A stretch of 64,000 nucleotides of DNA from positions 3,968,001 through 4,032,000 of the forward strand of contig NZ_JAANOV010000001.1 in the NCBI RefSeq assembly GCF_011758745.1, read 5' to 3'. Shown one piece after another: positions 20,898-30,022 of the stretch. Below the pieces are notes generated by a model. That model saw nothing but the letters and a program-made list of their open reading frames with translations, was not told where the DNA came from and searched no databases. The stretch's first letter is position 1. Every line of letters begins with the position of its first letter. This stretch comes from Amycolatopsis granulosa. Its GTDB lineage: Bacteria > Actinomycetota > Actinomycetes > Mycobacteriales > Pseudonocardiaceae. The position numbers were made by a program, and so were the translations under genes.

Positions 20898-23711
20898 TCA
20901 GTAGCGCCGGTCGGTGACCGTTCCGCTGGGGTACCACTGGACGTAGCCCCACTGGAAGTTGTTGCGGCGGCCGCCGGCGGACGGGAACTCGCCGGAGGTG
21001 GGATAGCCGAGGTAGGACCTCTCCCAGCCCAGCGCCGCCCACCGCTGCCGGATCGCGCCGTACACCTCGTGCGCGCCCGTCGACGGTGAGAAGTAGATCG
21101 ACGCCGCCTTGTCGAAGTGGTTGTACTTGCCCCGCCCGTCCGGCGCCGTCAGCTCGTCGGTGATTGGGTAGCCCATCGGGCCGGTTTCCCAGCCGGTCTG
21201 CTGCCACACCTGCCGGATCAGGCCCCAGACCGAGTGGGCGCCGGCCGCGGGCGTCCAGTAGATCGAGCCGTCCCGGCTGAAGTGGTTGTAGCGGCCGATA
21301 CCGTCCGGAGTGGACAGTTCATCGGTGACCGGGTAGCCGAGCGGGCCGGACTCCCAGCCGTGGTCCGCCCACTTCTGCCGGATCACACCCCAGATGCCGT
21401 GGGCTCCGGTTCCCGGCGAGAAGTACACCGAGGCGGCCAGCGTGCCCGGCGTGCCTGCGAAGTGGTTGTAGCGGCCCGCACCGTCGGGTGTGGTCAGCTC
21501 GTCCGTCGCCGGGGCGCCCAACCGGGTGTGACCGCCCAGCTCCAGGTACTTGCCGAGGATCGCGCCGTGGACCTCGTGCACACCGGTCTGTGCCGACCAG
21601 TACATCCGGCCGTGCGCGTAGACCCGGTACCACACGTTGCCGTCCTGCACCTCCGCCGCGGTCGGCGCGCCGAGCAGCGCCCGTACGGCAGGGTCGCTCG
21701 CGTACCGCTGGTCGATCGCCGTCGCGTAGTTCGCGGTCAGCGTGGAGTCGGCGGTGACCGTCAGCGTGCGGGTCCGGCCGACCGGGCCGTCGGCCCAGGC
21801 GGTGAACCGGGACACCCCGTCGGCGGCGGTCTCCGCGGCCACCACATCCAGCGTGACGCCCTCGGTGACCAGCGCGCTGTGCACGCCGCCCTCGGAAGGG
21901 ATCTGCAGCGACGCGGGCACGTTCGACTTCAGCGTCAGCCGGTGCCGGCGCGGCCAGGCCGTGTAGCTGGTGCTGGTGGACACGCCCGCGCTGTCGGTGG
22001 TCGTGGCGGTCAGGACCATCCGCGAGTCGGGGTGGTCGGTGAACGGGAGGCGGAAGGCCGAGCCGCTCGCCCCGACGCCGGGGTGTGCGTGGCAGGTCGC
22101 CTCCTCCGGGCAGTGCAGCACGGAGCTGGTCCAGTTGACCTGCAGCGGGCCGTCCTCGGCGTCCGTCGCGGTCGCCGCGAGCGACACCTGCTCGCCGATC
22201 GCGAAGTCCTTCGCGGCCGGTTCCGTCAGCGTGATCACCGGCGTGTGGTTGGCCGGTGCCACGGTGAACGAGGTGGTGCCGGACTTGCCCAGCGGGTCGC
22301 GCACGGTCAGCGTCGCGGTGTACGGGCCGTCGCCCGGATACCGGTGGGTCGCGGTCACGCCGGTGCCGGCCGCGCCGTCCCCGAAGTCCCACGCGTAGGT
22401 CAGGGCGTCACCGTCGTAGTCGGCCGACTGGGACGCGTCGAAGGTCACCGTCCGGGTGGCCGGGTCGGACGTCGTGGTCGCCTTCGCCACCGGGGTCGTG
22501 TTGCCGGTGACGTAGCTCAGCCGGCGCAGGTTGCCGCTGTAGATGTCGGCGTACACGATGTCGCCGTTCGGTGCCGCGGCGAACTTGACCGGGCCACCGA
22601 TCCCGGTGGCCCACGCCGGGTCCTGCGGCGCCTGGGTGAGCGTGCCGGCTGAGTCCCAGCGCGCGGTCCACAGCTTCTTGCCGACGTAGTCGCCGAAGAA
22701 GAAGGCCCCCCGGTACTCCGCCGGGTAGCTGGAGCCGGTGTAGACGATCCCGGCGGTGATGCTGTTGCCCTGGTTGGTGCCGTTGCCGTGGTGGTACTCC
22801 CACAGCGGCGGCGTGTTGGTCACCGACGCGCAGCCCGGCAGGTCCGCGTAGCCCGGGGTGCGGTGGTTGCCCTCCCAGCAGGGCCACGCGTAGTTGCGTC
22901 CGGGTTGCACCAGGTCCAGTTCCTCCCACTCGTTCCAGCCGACGTCACCGGCGACGGGCAGGCCACTGCTGGGGTCGAGGCTGAACCGGAAGGGGCTGCG
23001 GAACCCGCTGGCGAACACCCGGCTGCGGGCCGATGCCGGGTTCGCGGCGTCGTAGTACGGGTTGCCTGGCACACCGGCGCCGGTGGCCGTGAGGTGCAGG
23101 ATCTTGCCCTGGAGGCTGTCGCGGTCGACCGCCTTGAGGGCGTTCTCGTCGACCCGGGTGTAGTCGGCGTTGTCGCCCGTGGAGACCCACAGGGTGCCGT
23201 CCGCGGCGGCGATCAGCCCGGTCATGCCGTGCACGTCGGAGCCGCCGGGCAGGTCGATCAGCGTCTGCTCGCCGGTGATCCCGGCCGGCTCGGGCGAACC
23301 CGTGACCGTCCATCTCGCCAGCCGCAGCGTGAACGTGCTGCCGGTCGGCACCGAACGGACCAGGTAGATGGTCTTCGAGGTGGCGTAGTCGGGTGCCACC
23401 GCGACGCTGACCAGGCCGAGATCGCCCTGGTTGCGCACGCTCAGGGTGCGCAGCGTGCGGGTGGTCCTGCCGTCGGCGGCGGTCCAGTTGAGGTTGCCGC
23501 TCTTGCCGGTGCTCAGGAAGCCACCGTCGGGCAGGTAGGCGAAATCGGTGAGCTCGAAGGCGTTCTGCCCGGTGGGCTGGTCCAGCAGCGCGAAGCCGGG
23601 CGGCGGCGCGGCTGCGGCCTGCGGCGCCGGGAGCACCGTGGTCAGGCCCACCGTGAGCAGTGCGATGCCGAGGAGCGCGAAGAGACGTCTGATTGACCAC
23701 CGAGAGTGCAT
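20898..23711 (-). CDS. secreted glucose/sorbosone dehydrogenase-like protein with PKD and LGFP repeats
   Basis: A 937-residue exported multidomain protein. A signal peptide (residues 1-35, ending AAAAP) leads into a six-bladed beta-propeller of the PQQ-dependent sugar dehydrogenase type (to ~400; motifs GSDVHGMTGLIAAADGTLWV, DNADYTR, GFRSPFRFSLDP and RNYAWPCWEG). A PKD domain follows (~405-490, DGDALTYAWDFGDGA). Then comes a region with Ig-like or bacterial-repeat segments (to ~670). The rest is LGFP repeats (~54 residues each, SIYWTPAAGAHSVWGLI and LGYPVTDEL), which in Corynebacterium PS1-type proteins are thought to bind the cell wall. The ATG has GGGGGA upstream. The PQQ ligands cannot be confirmed by eye. 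It shares its tail with the protein at 25544. Confidence 0.85.
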   Translation of the reverse strand: MHSRWSIRRLFALLGIALLTVGLTTVLPAPQAAAAPPPGFALLDQPTGQNAFELTDFAYLPDGGFLSTGKSGNLNWTAADGRTTRTLRTLSVRNQGDLGLVSVAVAPDYATSKTIYLVRSVPTGSTFTLRLARWTVTGSPEPAGITGEQTLIDLPGGSDVHGMTGLIAAADGTLWVSTGDNADYTRVDENALKAVDRDSLQGKILHLTATGAGVPGNPYYDAANPASARSRVFASGFRSPFRFSLDPSSGLPVAGDVGWNEWEELDLVQPGRNYAWPCWEGNHRTPGYADLPGCASVTNTPPLWEYHHGNGTNQGNSITAGIVYTGSSYPAEYRGAFFFGDYVGKKLWTARWDSAGTLTQAPQDPAWATGIGGPVKFAAAPNGDIVYADIYSGNLRRLSYVTGNTTPVAKATTTSDPATRTVTFDASQSADYDGDALTYAWDFGDGAAGTGVTATHRYPGDGPYTATLTVRDPLGKSGTTSFTVAPANHTPVITLTEPAAKDFAIGEQVSLAATATDAEDGPLQVNWTSSVLHCPEEATCHAHPGVGASGSAFRLPFTDHPDSRMVLTATTTDSAGVSTSTSYTAWPRRHRLTLKSNVPASLQIPSEGGVHSALVTEGVTLDVVAAETAADGVSRFTAWADGPVGRTRTLTVTADSTLTANYATAIDQRYASDPAVRALLGAPTAAEVQDGNVWYRVYAHGRMYWSAQTGVHEVHGAILGKYLELGGHTRLGAPATDELTTPDGAGRYNHFAGTPGTLAASVYFSPGTGAHGIWGVIRQKWADHGWESGPLGYPVTDELSTPDGIGRYNHFSRDGSIYWTPAAGAHSVWGLIRQVWQQTGWETGPMGYPITDELTAPDGRGKYNHFDKAASIYFSPSTGAHEVYGAIRQRWAALGWERSYLGYPTSGEFPSAGGRRNNFQWGYVQWYPSGTVTDRRY

Positions 23712-23888
23712 GCATCCCCCTTTCAGGCGTATGAGTTGTCTTCGCCCGGAAGGGTTGTCCCGTTGCCGCAGGTTATTGATCCGTGATGAAGGAGCGCTGT
23801 TCCGGAAAGCGCTCTCGCCGGTGACCGCCCAGTCGGAGTCCGTTGTGGACAGTGTCCGGCCCGGTGGCGGGCCCGGTGCCCGCGTGGG

Positions 23889-24428
23889 TCATCGCGGGCA
23901 GATGATCCACAGCGTGCAGCTCGGCGGCGTCCACCGCGGCGGGGTGGTCGTGGTGGTGCGGCCGGTGGGTGTGCCGCTCTGGCTCGCGCTGCCCGTGCCG
24001 GACGGGGGCGTGGGCAGGGTGCCCGACGACGGCGGCAGGGCCGAACCGGTGACGGTGACCGTCCCGGTCGAGGTTCCGGCGCCCGGCTTCGTGGACCGCG
24101 GGATGCCGTCGCCCGGCTCCAGCGGGCCGCGGGGCTCGTTGGTGACCACGATGCGGGACGAGCTGTTGGTGCGTTCGGTGGTCCTCGGGTTCTCCGGGAC
24201 ACCGCCGCCGCCGAGGCCGCCGGTCGGCCCGGCCGGGAGGCTGACCAGTGCCGAGTCGGGGCCGGTCGGTGTGTCCGCGCCGACCTTGACCAGGATCGCG
24301 GCGAGCCCGCAGCCCAGCACGACCGCCAGCATGACCGCCACCACCTGGAAGCGGGAACGCGGCGCCCGCGCTTCTTCCGGCCGGCCCTCGCGTTCCAGCA
24401 GTTCGGCCACCGACACTTCGTCGTTCAC
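23889..24428 (-). CDS. single-pass membrane protein with P/T-rich exterior
   Basis: A 179-residue protein starting at a GTG (24428) with GAGGTGG five bases upstream; the longer frame is rejected. The cytoplasmic N-terminus carries VSVAELLEREG, and a basic RSRF precedes one membrane helix (VVAVMLAVVLGCGLAAIL, residues ~30-47). The exterior is Pro/Thr/Ser/Gly-rich with little expected structure and ends with two Cys (PSCTLWIICPR). Function is unknown. A second protein in the window (52474) has the same plan with a matching TVAELLAR motif. It lies downstream of the TetR gene, transcribed in the same direction but separated by 100 bases. Confidence 0.7.
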   Translation of the reverse strand: MNDEVSVAELLEREGRPEEARAPRSRFQVVAVMLAVVLGCGLAAILVKVGADTPTGPDSALVSLPAGPTGGLGGGGVPENPRTTERTNSSSRIVVTNEPRGPLEPGDGIPRSTKPGAGTSTGTVTVTGSALPPSSGTLPTPPSGTGSASQSGTPTGRTTTTTPPRWTPPSCTLWIICPR

Positions 24429-24530
24429 CGGACCCACCTCTCGAACGCGAAGGCATACGCACAGTTGCGCGCATTTGTACCGCAACCGGGTGAAGGTGAA
24501 GCCGTTGGGGCAGCGAGGATGCTGCTCGCA

Positions 24531-25112
24531 TTACTGTCGGTGCTGGGAAGTCGCACCGAGCAACCTCCGCAGGCCGTCAATGGCACGTGCGAAGGAGTCC
24601 GGGGAGCCGGTGGCACGGGCGAGCACGTAGCCGCCTTGCACCACCGCCGCGATGGCCGCGGCGATGGCGTCCGGGTCGAGAGCCGCCGGCAGCTCGTCGT
24701 GGCGCACACCGTCGGCGACCACCCCGGCGAGCCGCTGCCGCAGCCAGTCGAACGTCTCGTGCACCGGCCGCCGGAGCTCCTCGCTCGCCACGATGTCCGG
24801 GTCGTGGGCCAGCCGCCCGAGCCGGCAGCCGCGCAGGACGTCCCGCTCGCGCAGCAGGTAGGCGTCGAGGCGATCGAGGGCGGTGCCGTGGCCGCCGAGC
24901 GCCGCCTCGGCCTCGGCCCGCAGCTCCGCGGCGCTGCGCTGGATGGCGGCGAGCGCCAGGTCGGCCTTGCCCGCGAAATGGTGGTACATGCTGCCCTGGC
25001 CGGCCCGCGCGTGCTGCTGGATGGCCTTCGGGCTGGTGCCGACGTATCCGCGGTCCCACAGCAGCTCCTGCGTGCTGCGGATCAAGCGCTCGGCGGTGTC
25101 CGGCATGTCCAC
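24531..25112 (-). CDS. TetR-family transcriptional repressor
   Basis: A 193-residue regulator. Residues 5-48 form the TetR DNA-binding domain (ERLIRSTQELLWDRGYVGTS, PKAIQQHARAGQGSMYHHFAG). The C-terminal domain (SAAELRAEAEAALGG, RGCRLGRLAHDPDI) is of the TetR_C type found in regulators of oxidoreductases and exporters. A second ATG two codons in is an equal candidate start. A perfect 8-2-8 inverted repeat lies ten bases upstream (25122-25139). The glutaredoxin-like gene ends just on the other side of this operator and is read in the same direction. Confidence 0.9.
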   Translation of the reverse strand: MDMPDTAERLIRSTQELLWDRGYVGTSPKAIQQHARAGQGSMYHHFAGKADLALAAIQRSAAELRAEAEAALGGHGTALDRLDAYLLRERDVLRGCRLGRLAHDPDIVASEELRRPVHETFDWLRQRLAGVVADGVRHDELPAALDPDAIAAAIAAVVQGGYVLARATGSPDSFARAIDGLRRLLGATSQHRQ

Positions 25113-25121
25113 GACACCACT

Positions 25122-25139
25122 GTACCTACCAGTAGGTAC
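25122..25139. promoter_or_regulatory. TetR operator
   Basis: GTACCTAC, CA and GTAGGTAC form a perfect 8-2-8 inverted repeat, ten bases upstream of the TetR ATG and seven bases downstream of the glutaredoxin stop. Spacing and symmetry are typical for TetR dimers. Confidence 0.65.
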
Positions 25140-25145
25140 GACGGA

Positions 25146-25409
25146 TCAGAGCAGTTCGGGGGCGTGCTCGCGCACCGCGGCGAGGACCTCGCCCACGCTC
25201 GGGTTGACCATCGCGGCCGGGCCGACGAACACCGTCGGCACCGTTTCGTTGCCGTTGGCGACCGCGCGCACGCGCTCGGCCGCGCCCGGTTCCTCCCAGA
25301 TGTTCACCTCGGTGAACGGCAGGCCGGCCCGCTCCAGGCCCGCGCGCAGCGCCATGCAGAAGCCGCAGCCCGGGCGCCAGTAGAACTCGACCGCGCGCTC
25401 AGTGTTCAT
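25146..25409 (-). CDS. glutaredoxin / mycoredoxin-like protein
   Basis: An 87-residue thioredoxin-fold protein with the dithiol active site RPGCGFCMAL at residues 13-22 and the cis-proline segment ETVPTVFVG. Actinobacteria use mycothiol instead of glutathione, and their glutaredoxin-like proteins (mycoredoxins) reduce mixed disulfides with mycothiol; CGFC is close to the CGYC found in known mycoredoxins. It lies upstream of the TetR gene on the same strand and may be read through into it. Start at ATG 25409. Confidence 0.85.
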   Translation of the reverse strand: MNTERAVEFYWRPGCGFCMALRAGLERAGLPFTEVNIWEEPGAAERVRAVANGNETVPTVFVGPAAMVNPSVGEVLAAVREHAPELL

Positions 25410-25543
25410 GCATCCAGGTTAACGGCGCCCGGGATCGTTGCCGAGCGGTGATCTTGCGACAAGTAACACGAAAGGGTGATAGATCGAAAAATAGGACGCA
25501 GCGTGACGAACCCGTCCCGCTTCAGCGTGGCACGGGAGGCCCG

Positions 25544-28500
25544 TTGTTTCGACAGTACTACCACTCTGCCCGAATTCTGTTACTGGTCGTGATCGGCGCG
25601 CTGGTCGCCGTCGGCACACCGGCCGCCTTCGCGGACAACGTGACCGCGGGCCACGACGCCCTGCGCACCGGCTGGGACGACGACGAGGCCGGGCTGGCGC
25701 CCTCGCAGGTGAGCGCCACCGACTTCGGTCAGCTGTTCGCGGCCCAGCTCGACGGTCAGATCTACGCCCAGCCGATCGTCGCGAACGGGGTCGTCATCGC
25801 GGCCACCGAGAACAACCAGGCGTACGGTCTCGACCCGGTCACCGGCGCGCAGAAGTGGCACGCCTCGTTCGGCAGGCCGTTCGCCGCGGCTACCGTCAGC
25901 TGCCAGGACCTCACCCCGAACATCGGCGTCACCTCGACCCCGGTCTACGACCCGTCCAGCGGCACGGTCTACTTCACCGCCAAGGTCGATGACGGTCCGG
26001 ACGTCCAGCACCCGCACTGGTACCTGCACGCACTGGACGCCAAGACCGGTGCGGAACGCTCCGGTTTCCCGGCCACGATCAAGGGCGCGCCGAGCAACAA
26101 CCCGGCCGTGCCGTTCAACCCGATGACCGCGATGCAGCGGCCGGGCCTGCTGCTGCTCGACGGCGTCGTCTACCTGGGCTTCGCCAGCCACTGCGACCGC
26201 ACCCCGTATGTCGGCTACGTCGTGGGTGTCAACGCGACCAGCGGCGCGCAGACCGCGATGTGGGCGACCGAGGCCGCCGCTTCCGACGAGGGCGGCATCT
26301 GGCAGTCCGGATCGGGTCTGGTCTCCGACGGCCCCGGCCGGATCATCGTGGCCACCGGCAACGGCGTCGCGCCCGCGCCCGGCCCCGGTGACCAGCCACC
26401 CGCCACGCTCGGCGAATCCGTGGTGCGGCTGCAGGTCGGCGCGGACGGCAACCTGACTCCGGTCAGCTTCTTCAGCCCGCACGACAACACCAAGCTCAAC
26501 CAGGACGACGCCGACCTCGGCTCGGGCGGCCCGATGGCGATCCCGTCGCGGTACGGCAACACCGCCCACCCGCGCATGGTGGTCCAGATCGGCAAGGACG
26601 GGCGCCTGTACCTGCTCGACGCCGACCACCTCGGCGGTTCCGGCCAGGGCCCCAACGGCGGTGACGCCGTGGTCGGCGTGACCGGTCCCTTCCAGGGTGT
26701 CTGGGGCCGGCCGGCGTTCTGGGGCGGTGACGGCGGATACGTCTACGTCGTCGGCGCCGGCGGTCCGCTGCGCGCGTTCAAGTACAACTCGGCCGCTCCG
26801 TCGCTGACCGCGGTCGGCAACACCGCGGACAACTTCGGCTACACCTCCGGCTCGCCGGTGGTCACCTCGAACGGCACCGCCTCCGGTTCGGCGCTGGTCT
26901 GGGTCATCTACACCACCGGCCCGACCGGGGCGAACGCCCAGCTGCGGGCCTACGACCCGGTGCCGGTCAACGGGGTGCTCAAGCTCCGGTACTCGGCGCC
27001 CATCGGCACCTCGACCAAGTTCTCCGTGCCCGGCACCGACGGCGGCCGCGTCTACGCGGGCACCCGCGAGGGCAAGCTGTACGGCTTCGGCCGCCCGACC
27101 ACCGCGGTGCTCGCCACCAAGCCCTACGACTTCGGCTCCGTGCCGGTCGGGCAGACGGCGAACGCGACGGTCACGGTGACCGCGAACCGGGACCTGACGG
27201 TGACCGGCGTGTCCACCGAGGCGCCCTTCTCGGCGAACCTGACCGCGCCGGTGACGCTGACGAAGGGCCAGACGCTGTCCGTCCCGGCCCAGTTCACGCC
27301 CGCCACGTGGGGCGGGGCCACCGGCAGCCTGACCTTCACCACCGACGCCGGCACCGCCGCGCTCGACCTGCACGGCCAGGGCACCCAGCCCGGCCTCGGG
27401 GCGAACCCGTCCGCGCTCGACTTCGGCGCCGTGCGCACCGGCGCGGCCAAGGAGCTCGGCGTCAACATCGTCAACACCGGCACCACGCCGGAGACGATCA
27501 CCGGCGTGACCGCACCCACCGGTTCCTTCACGTCGGAGAACCTGCCGGCCGCGGGCACGGTGCTGCAGCCGGGCGCGTCGCTGACCGTCTCGGTCGTCTA
27601 CACACCCACCGCCGGCACGGACAGCGGGGTGGCGGAGAGCTCGAAGTTCAGCGTGACCAGTGACCAGGGATCGGTGACCGTCCCGCTCAAGGCGACGGCG
27701 CTGTCCGGACAGCCGCAGCTCACGCTCGAGCCGGAGCTGGTCGACTACGGCATCGTCCCGGTCGGCAAGCCGGTGACGAAGACGTTCACGATCTCCAACA
27801 CCGGCACCGTGCCGCTGACCGTCACCAAGGCCAAGGCGCCCGAGGGCGTGTTCCACACCGACACTCCGCTGGCGGAGGGCCAGGTCCTCGCACCCGGCGA
27901 CGAGCTGCAGCAGACGGTGACGTTCACGCCCACCGACGCCTACCCCGCGACGGCGCAGTACCAGATCACCGGCGACGACGGCCGGGGCGCGCAGATCGTG
28001 ACCCTGACCGGGAACATGGACCCGATCACCGACTACTACAACAAGCTCGGCGGTGCGCGGGGCTCGGTCCTGAGCGACCCGGTGTCCGGCCAGTACCCGA
28101 CCGCCAACGGCGGTGAGGCGCAGGACTTCCGCGGCGGCACCATCTACTGGTCGCCGAACACCGGCCCGCACGCCGTGCTCGGGGACATCCTCGCCAGGTA
28201 CAAGGCGATGGGCGGGCCGTCGAGCGCACTGGGCTACCCGGTCACCGACGAGCTGATCACGCCGGACGGCACCGGCCGGTACAACCACTTCGAGCAGGCC
28301 GCCGGCGGGTCGATCTACTGGTCGCCGGGCACCGGGGCGCACGCCGTCCAGGGCGCGATCCGCGCGAAGTGGGCCGAGCTGGGCTGGGAAACCGGGCCGA
28401 TGGGTTACCCGGCCACCGATGAGCTGGTCCCCCCGGACGGCATCGGCCGGTTCAACCACTTCAGCAAGTCGGCCTCGATCTACTGGTCGCCCAGCACCGG

Positions 28501-29008
28501 CGCCCACGCGATCCTGGGCCAGATCCGGGACAAGTGGGCCGCGCTCGGCTGGGAGGGCGGCGGCCTCGGCTACCCGGTGACCGACGAGCTCGGCACACCC
28601 GACGGCGTCGGCCGGTACAACCACTTCAGCAAGGACGGCTCGATCTACTGGACCCCGTCCGGCGGCGCGCACAACATCTGGGGCGCGATCCGGCAGGTGT
28701 GGCAGCAGACCGGCTGGGAGGCCGGCCCGCTGGGCTACCCGGCGACCGACGAGCTGGTCACGCCGGACGGTGCCGGCCGCTACAACCACTTCAGCAAGTC
28801 GGCGTCGATCTACTGGTCGCCCTCGACCGGCGCGCACGAGCTCTACGGTGCGATCCGGGACCGCTGGGCGCGGCTGGGCTGGGAGAAGTCCTACCTGGGT
28901 TACCCGACCTCCGGCGAGTTCGCCGCGGACGGCGGGCGGCGGAACAACTTCCAGTGGGGCTACATCCAGTGGTACCCCAGCGGATCCGTCGTCGACCGGC
29001 GCTACTGA
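25544..29008 (+). CDS. secreted PQQ-type beta-propeller protein with ASPM/SPD-2/Hydin-like and LGFP domains
   Basis: An exported protein of about 1154 residues. The TTG at 25544 follows GGGAGG and gives a short signal peptide (FRQYYHSARILLLVVIGALV..., cleavage after AAFA). The frame also opens with a GTG at 25448, but that would put a hydrophilic, charged leader before the signal. The mature region to ~520 is a quinoprotein-like beta-propeller (NQAYGLDPVTGAQKWHA, QVGADGNLTPVSFF). Next come three Ig-like repeats (~525-825, each with a YDFGSVPVGQTANATVTVT-like start). Then come about six LGFP repeats, ending YPTSGEFAADGGRRNNFQWG. The last 50 residues are nearly the same as in the protein at 20898. 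Enzyme activity is unproven. Confidence 0.8.
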   Translation: MFRQYYHSARILLLVVIGALVAVGTPAAFADNVTAGHDALRTGWDDDEAGLAPSQVSATDFGQLFAAQLDGQIYAQPIVANGVVIAATENNQAYGLDPVTGAQKWHASFGRPFAAATVSCQDLTPNIGVTSTPVYDPSSGTVYFTAKVDDGPDVQHPHWYLHALDAKTGAERSGFPATIKGAPSNNPAVPFNPMTAMQRPGLLLLDGVVYLGFASHCDRTPYVGYVVGVNATSGAQTAMWATEAAASDEGGIWQSGSGLVSDGPGRIIVATGNGVAPAPGPGDQPPATLGESVVRLQVGADGNLTPVSFFSPHDNTKLNQDDADLGSGGPMAIPSRYGNTAHPRMVVQIGKDGRLYLLDADHLGGSGQGPNGGDAVVGVTGPFQGVWGRPAFWGGDGGYVYVVGAGGPLRAFKYNSAAPSLTAVGNTADNFGYTSGSPVVTSNGTASGSALVWVIYTTGPTGANAQLRAYDPVPVNGVLKLRYSAPIGTSTKFSVPGTDGGRVYAGTREGKLYGFGRPTTAVLATKPYDFGSVPVGQTANATVTVTANRDLTVTGVSTEAPFSANLTAPVTLTKGQTLSVPAQFTPATWGGATGSLTFTTDAGTAALDLHGQGTQPGLGANPSALDFGAVRTGAAKELGVNIVNTGTTPETITGVTAPTGSFTSENLPAAGTVLQPGASLTVSVVYTPTAGTDSGVAESSKFSVTSDQGSVTVPLKATALSGQPQLTLEPELVDYGIVPVGKPVTKTFTISNTGTVPLTVTKAKAPEGVFHTDTPLAEGQVLAPGDELQQTVTFTPTDAYPATAQYQITGDDGRGAQIVTLTGNMDPITDYYNKLGGARGSVLSDPVSGQYPTANGGEAQDFRGGTIYWSPNTGPHAVLGDILARYKAMGGPSSALGYPVTDELITPDGTGRYNHFEQAAGGSIYWSPGTGAHAVQGAIRAKWAELGWETGPMGYPATDELVPPDGIGRFNHFSKSASIYWSPSTGAHAILGQIRDKWAALGWEGGGLGYPVTDELGTPDGVGRYNHFSKDGSIYWTPSGGAHNIWGAIRQVWQQTGWEAGPLGYPATDELVTPDGAGRYNHFSKSASIYWSPSTGAHELYGAIRDRWARLGWEKSYLGYPTSGEFAADGGRRNNFQWGYIQWYPSGSVVDRRY

Positions 29009-29012
29009 GGTG

Positions 29013-29048
29013 AGCGGGGCGGCCATCCACCCGGGTGGCCTCCCCGCT
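29013..29048. terminator. bidirectional terminator
   Basis: AGCGGGG and CCCCGCT enclose a second self-complementary stretch (CCACCCGGGTGG) between the converging LGFP-repeat gene and purC. Confidence 0.6.
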
Positions 29049-29106
29049 GCTCACGGGACGACCTCGCGGAGCTGTGCCCGGCCCACGGCGGAACCGGTGC
29101 CGCGGG

Positions 29107-29934
29107 TCAGCCCCAGGTCCGCCCGGTGATCCGCTCGTAGACCTCGATGTAGCGGTTGCGGGTGGTGTCCACGACATCGGCCGGGATCTCCGGTGCGGGC
29201 GGGGTCTTGTCCCAGCCGGTGCCGCTGACCCAGTCGCGCACGTACTGCTTGTCGAACGAGAACTGCGGGCGGCCCGGCTGCCAGCGGTCGGCGGGCCAAA
29301 ACCGCGACGAGTCGGAGGTGAGGACCTCGTCGCCGAGGGTCAGCACTCCGTCGGCGTCCCAGCCGAACTCGAGCTTGGTGTCGGCCACGATGATCCCGTT
29401 CGCGGCGGCCCGCTCGGCGCCCGCGCGGTAGATCGCCAGGGTCAGCTCGCGCAGGCGCTCGGCGGTCTCGCGGCCCTCCTGTGCGACCACGTCGTCGAAG
29501 GTGATGAACTCGTCGTGCCCCTCGGTCGCCTTCGTGGTCGGGGTGAAGATCGGCTCCGGCAGCTTGCTGCCCTCGACCAGCCCGGGCGGCAGCTGGACGC
29601 CCGACACCGTGCCCCGCTTCTGGTACTCCTTGAGGCCGAGGCCGGTCAGGTAACCGCGGGCGATGCACTCGACCTGCACCATCTTCAACGGCTTGACGCG
29701 CACGGCGCGGCCGGCGAACTCCTCCGGCACGTCGGTGGACACCACGTGGTTGGGCACGATGCCGCTCAGGTGCTCGAACCACCACAGCGACAGCTGGGTG
29801 AGCAGCTTGCCCTTGTCCGGGACCGGGGTGGGCATCACCACGTCGTAGAGGGAGATCCGGTCGGAAGCGACAAGCACGATGTCGTCGCCGTCTTCGTAGA
29901 GCTCCCGGACCTTGCCCGCGTAGATGTGCTTCAT
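29107..29934 (-). CDS. purC: phosphoribosylaminoimidazole-succinocarboxamide synthase
   Basis: A 275-residue SAICAR synthetase. It joins CAIR and aspartate with ATP in step eight of purine synthesis. Family signatures are present: YAGKVRELYE, DRISLYDVVM, VECIARGYLTGLG, IIVADTKLEFG, LTLGDEVLTSDSSRFW and SFDKQYVRDWV. The ATG at 29934 begins the normal N-terminus (MKHIYAGKVREL); an in-frame ATG at 29970 would add twelve residues. Length fits the actinobacterial enzyme. The MFS gene starts divergently, with an inverted repeat between them. No other pur gene is in the window. Confidence 0.97.
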   Translation of the reverse strand: MKHIYAGKVRELYEDGDDIVLVASDRISLYDVVMPTPVPDKGKLLTQLSLWWFEHLSGIVPNHVVSTDVPEEFAGRAVRVKPLKMVQVECIARGYLTGLGLKEYQKRGTVSGVQLPPGLVEGSKLPEPIFTPTTKATEGHDEFITFDDVVAQEGRETAERLRELTLAIYRAGAERAAANGIIVADTKLEFGWDADGVLTLGDEVLTSDSSRFWPADRWQPGRPQFSFDKQYVRDWVSGTGWDKTPPAPEIPADVVDTTRNRYIEVYERITGRTWG

Positions 29935-29995
29935 GTTCTCATCCCGTGTCGCCGATTTCGCCGCGCTCATCGTACGGTGCTGCTCAGCGACCATT

Positions 29996-30017
29996 GACCT
30001 CGACATTACTGGAGGTC
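29996..30017. promoter_or_regulatory. candidate MarR operator overlapping RBS
   Basis: GACCTC, ten bases and GAGGTC form a perfect 6-10-6 inverted repeat. The right arm includes the Shine-Dalgarno sequence of the exporter gene. A MarR gene lies directly downstream of the exporter, so this is a likely binding site. Confidence 0.4.
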
Positions 30018-30022
30018 CTAGC

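Noticed and set aside
23792-23814. GAGCGCT / AGCGCTC hairpin
   Set aside because: It lies 75 bases after the stop of the minus-strand membrane gene, with no T-run. It could be a weak terminator, but nothing else supports it.
25580-29026. A 1148-codon open frame on the minus strand
   Set aside because: It is antisense to the LGFP-repeat protein and arises from the strong third-position GC bias of that gene. It has no signal peptide or known motif.
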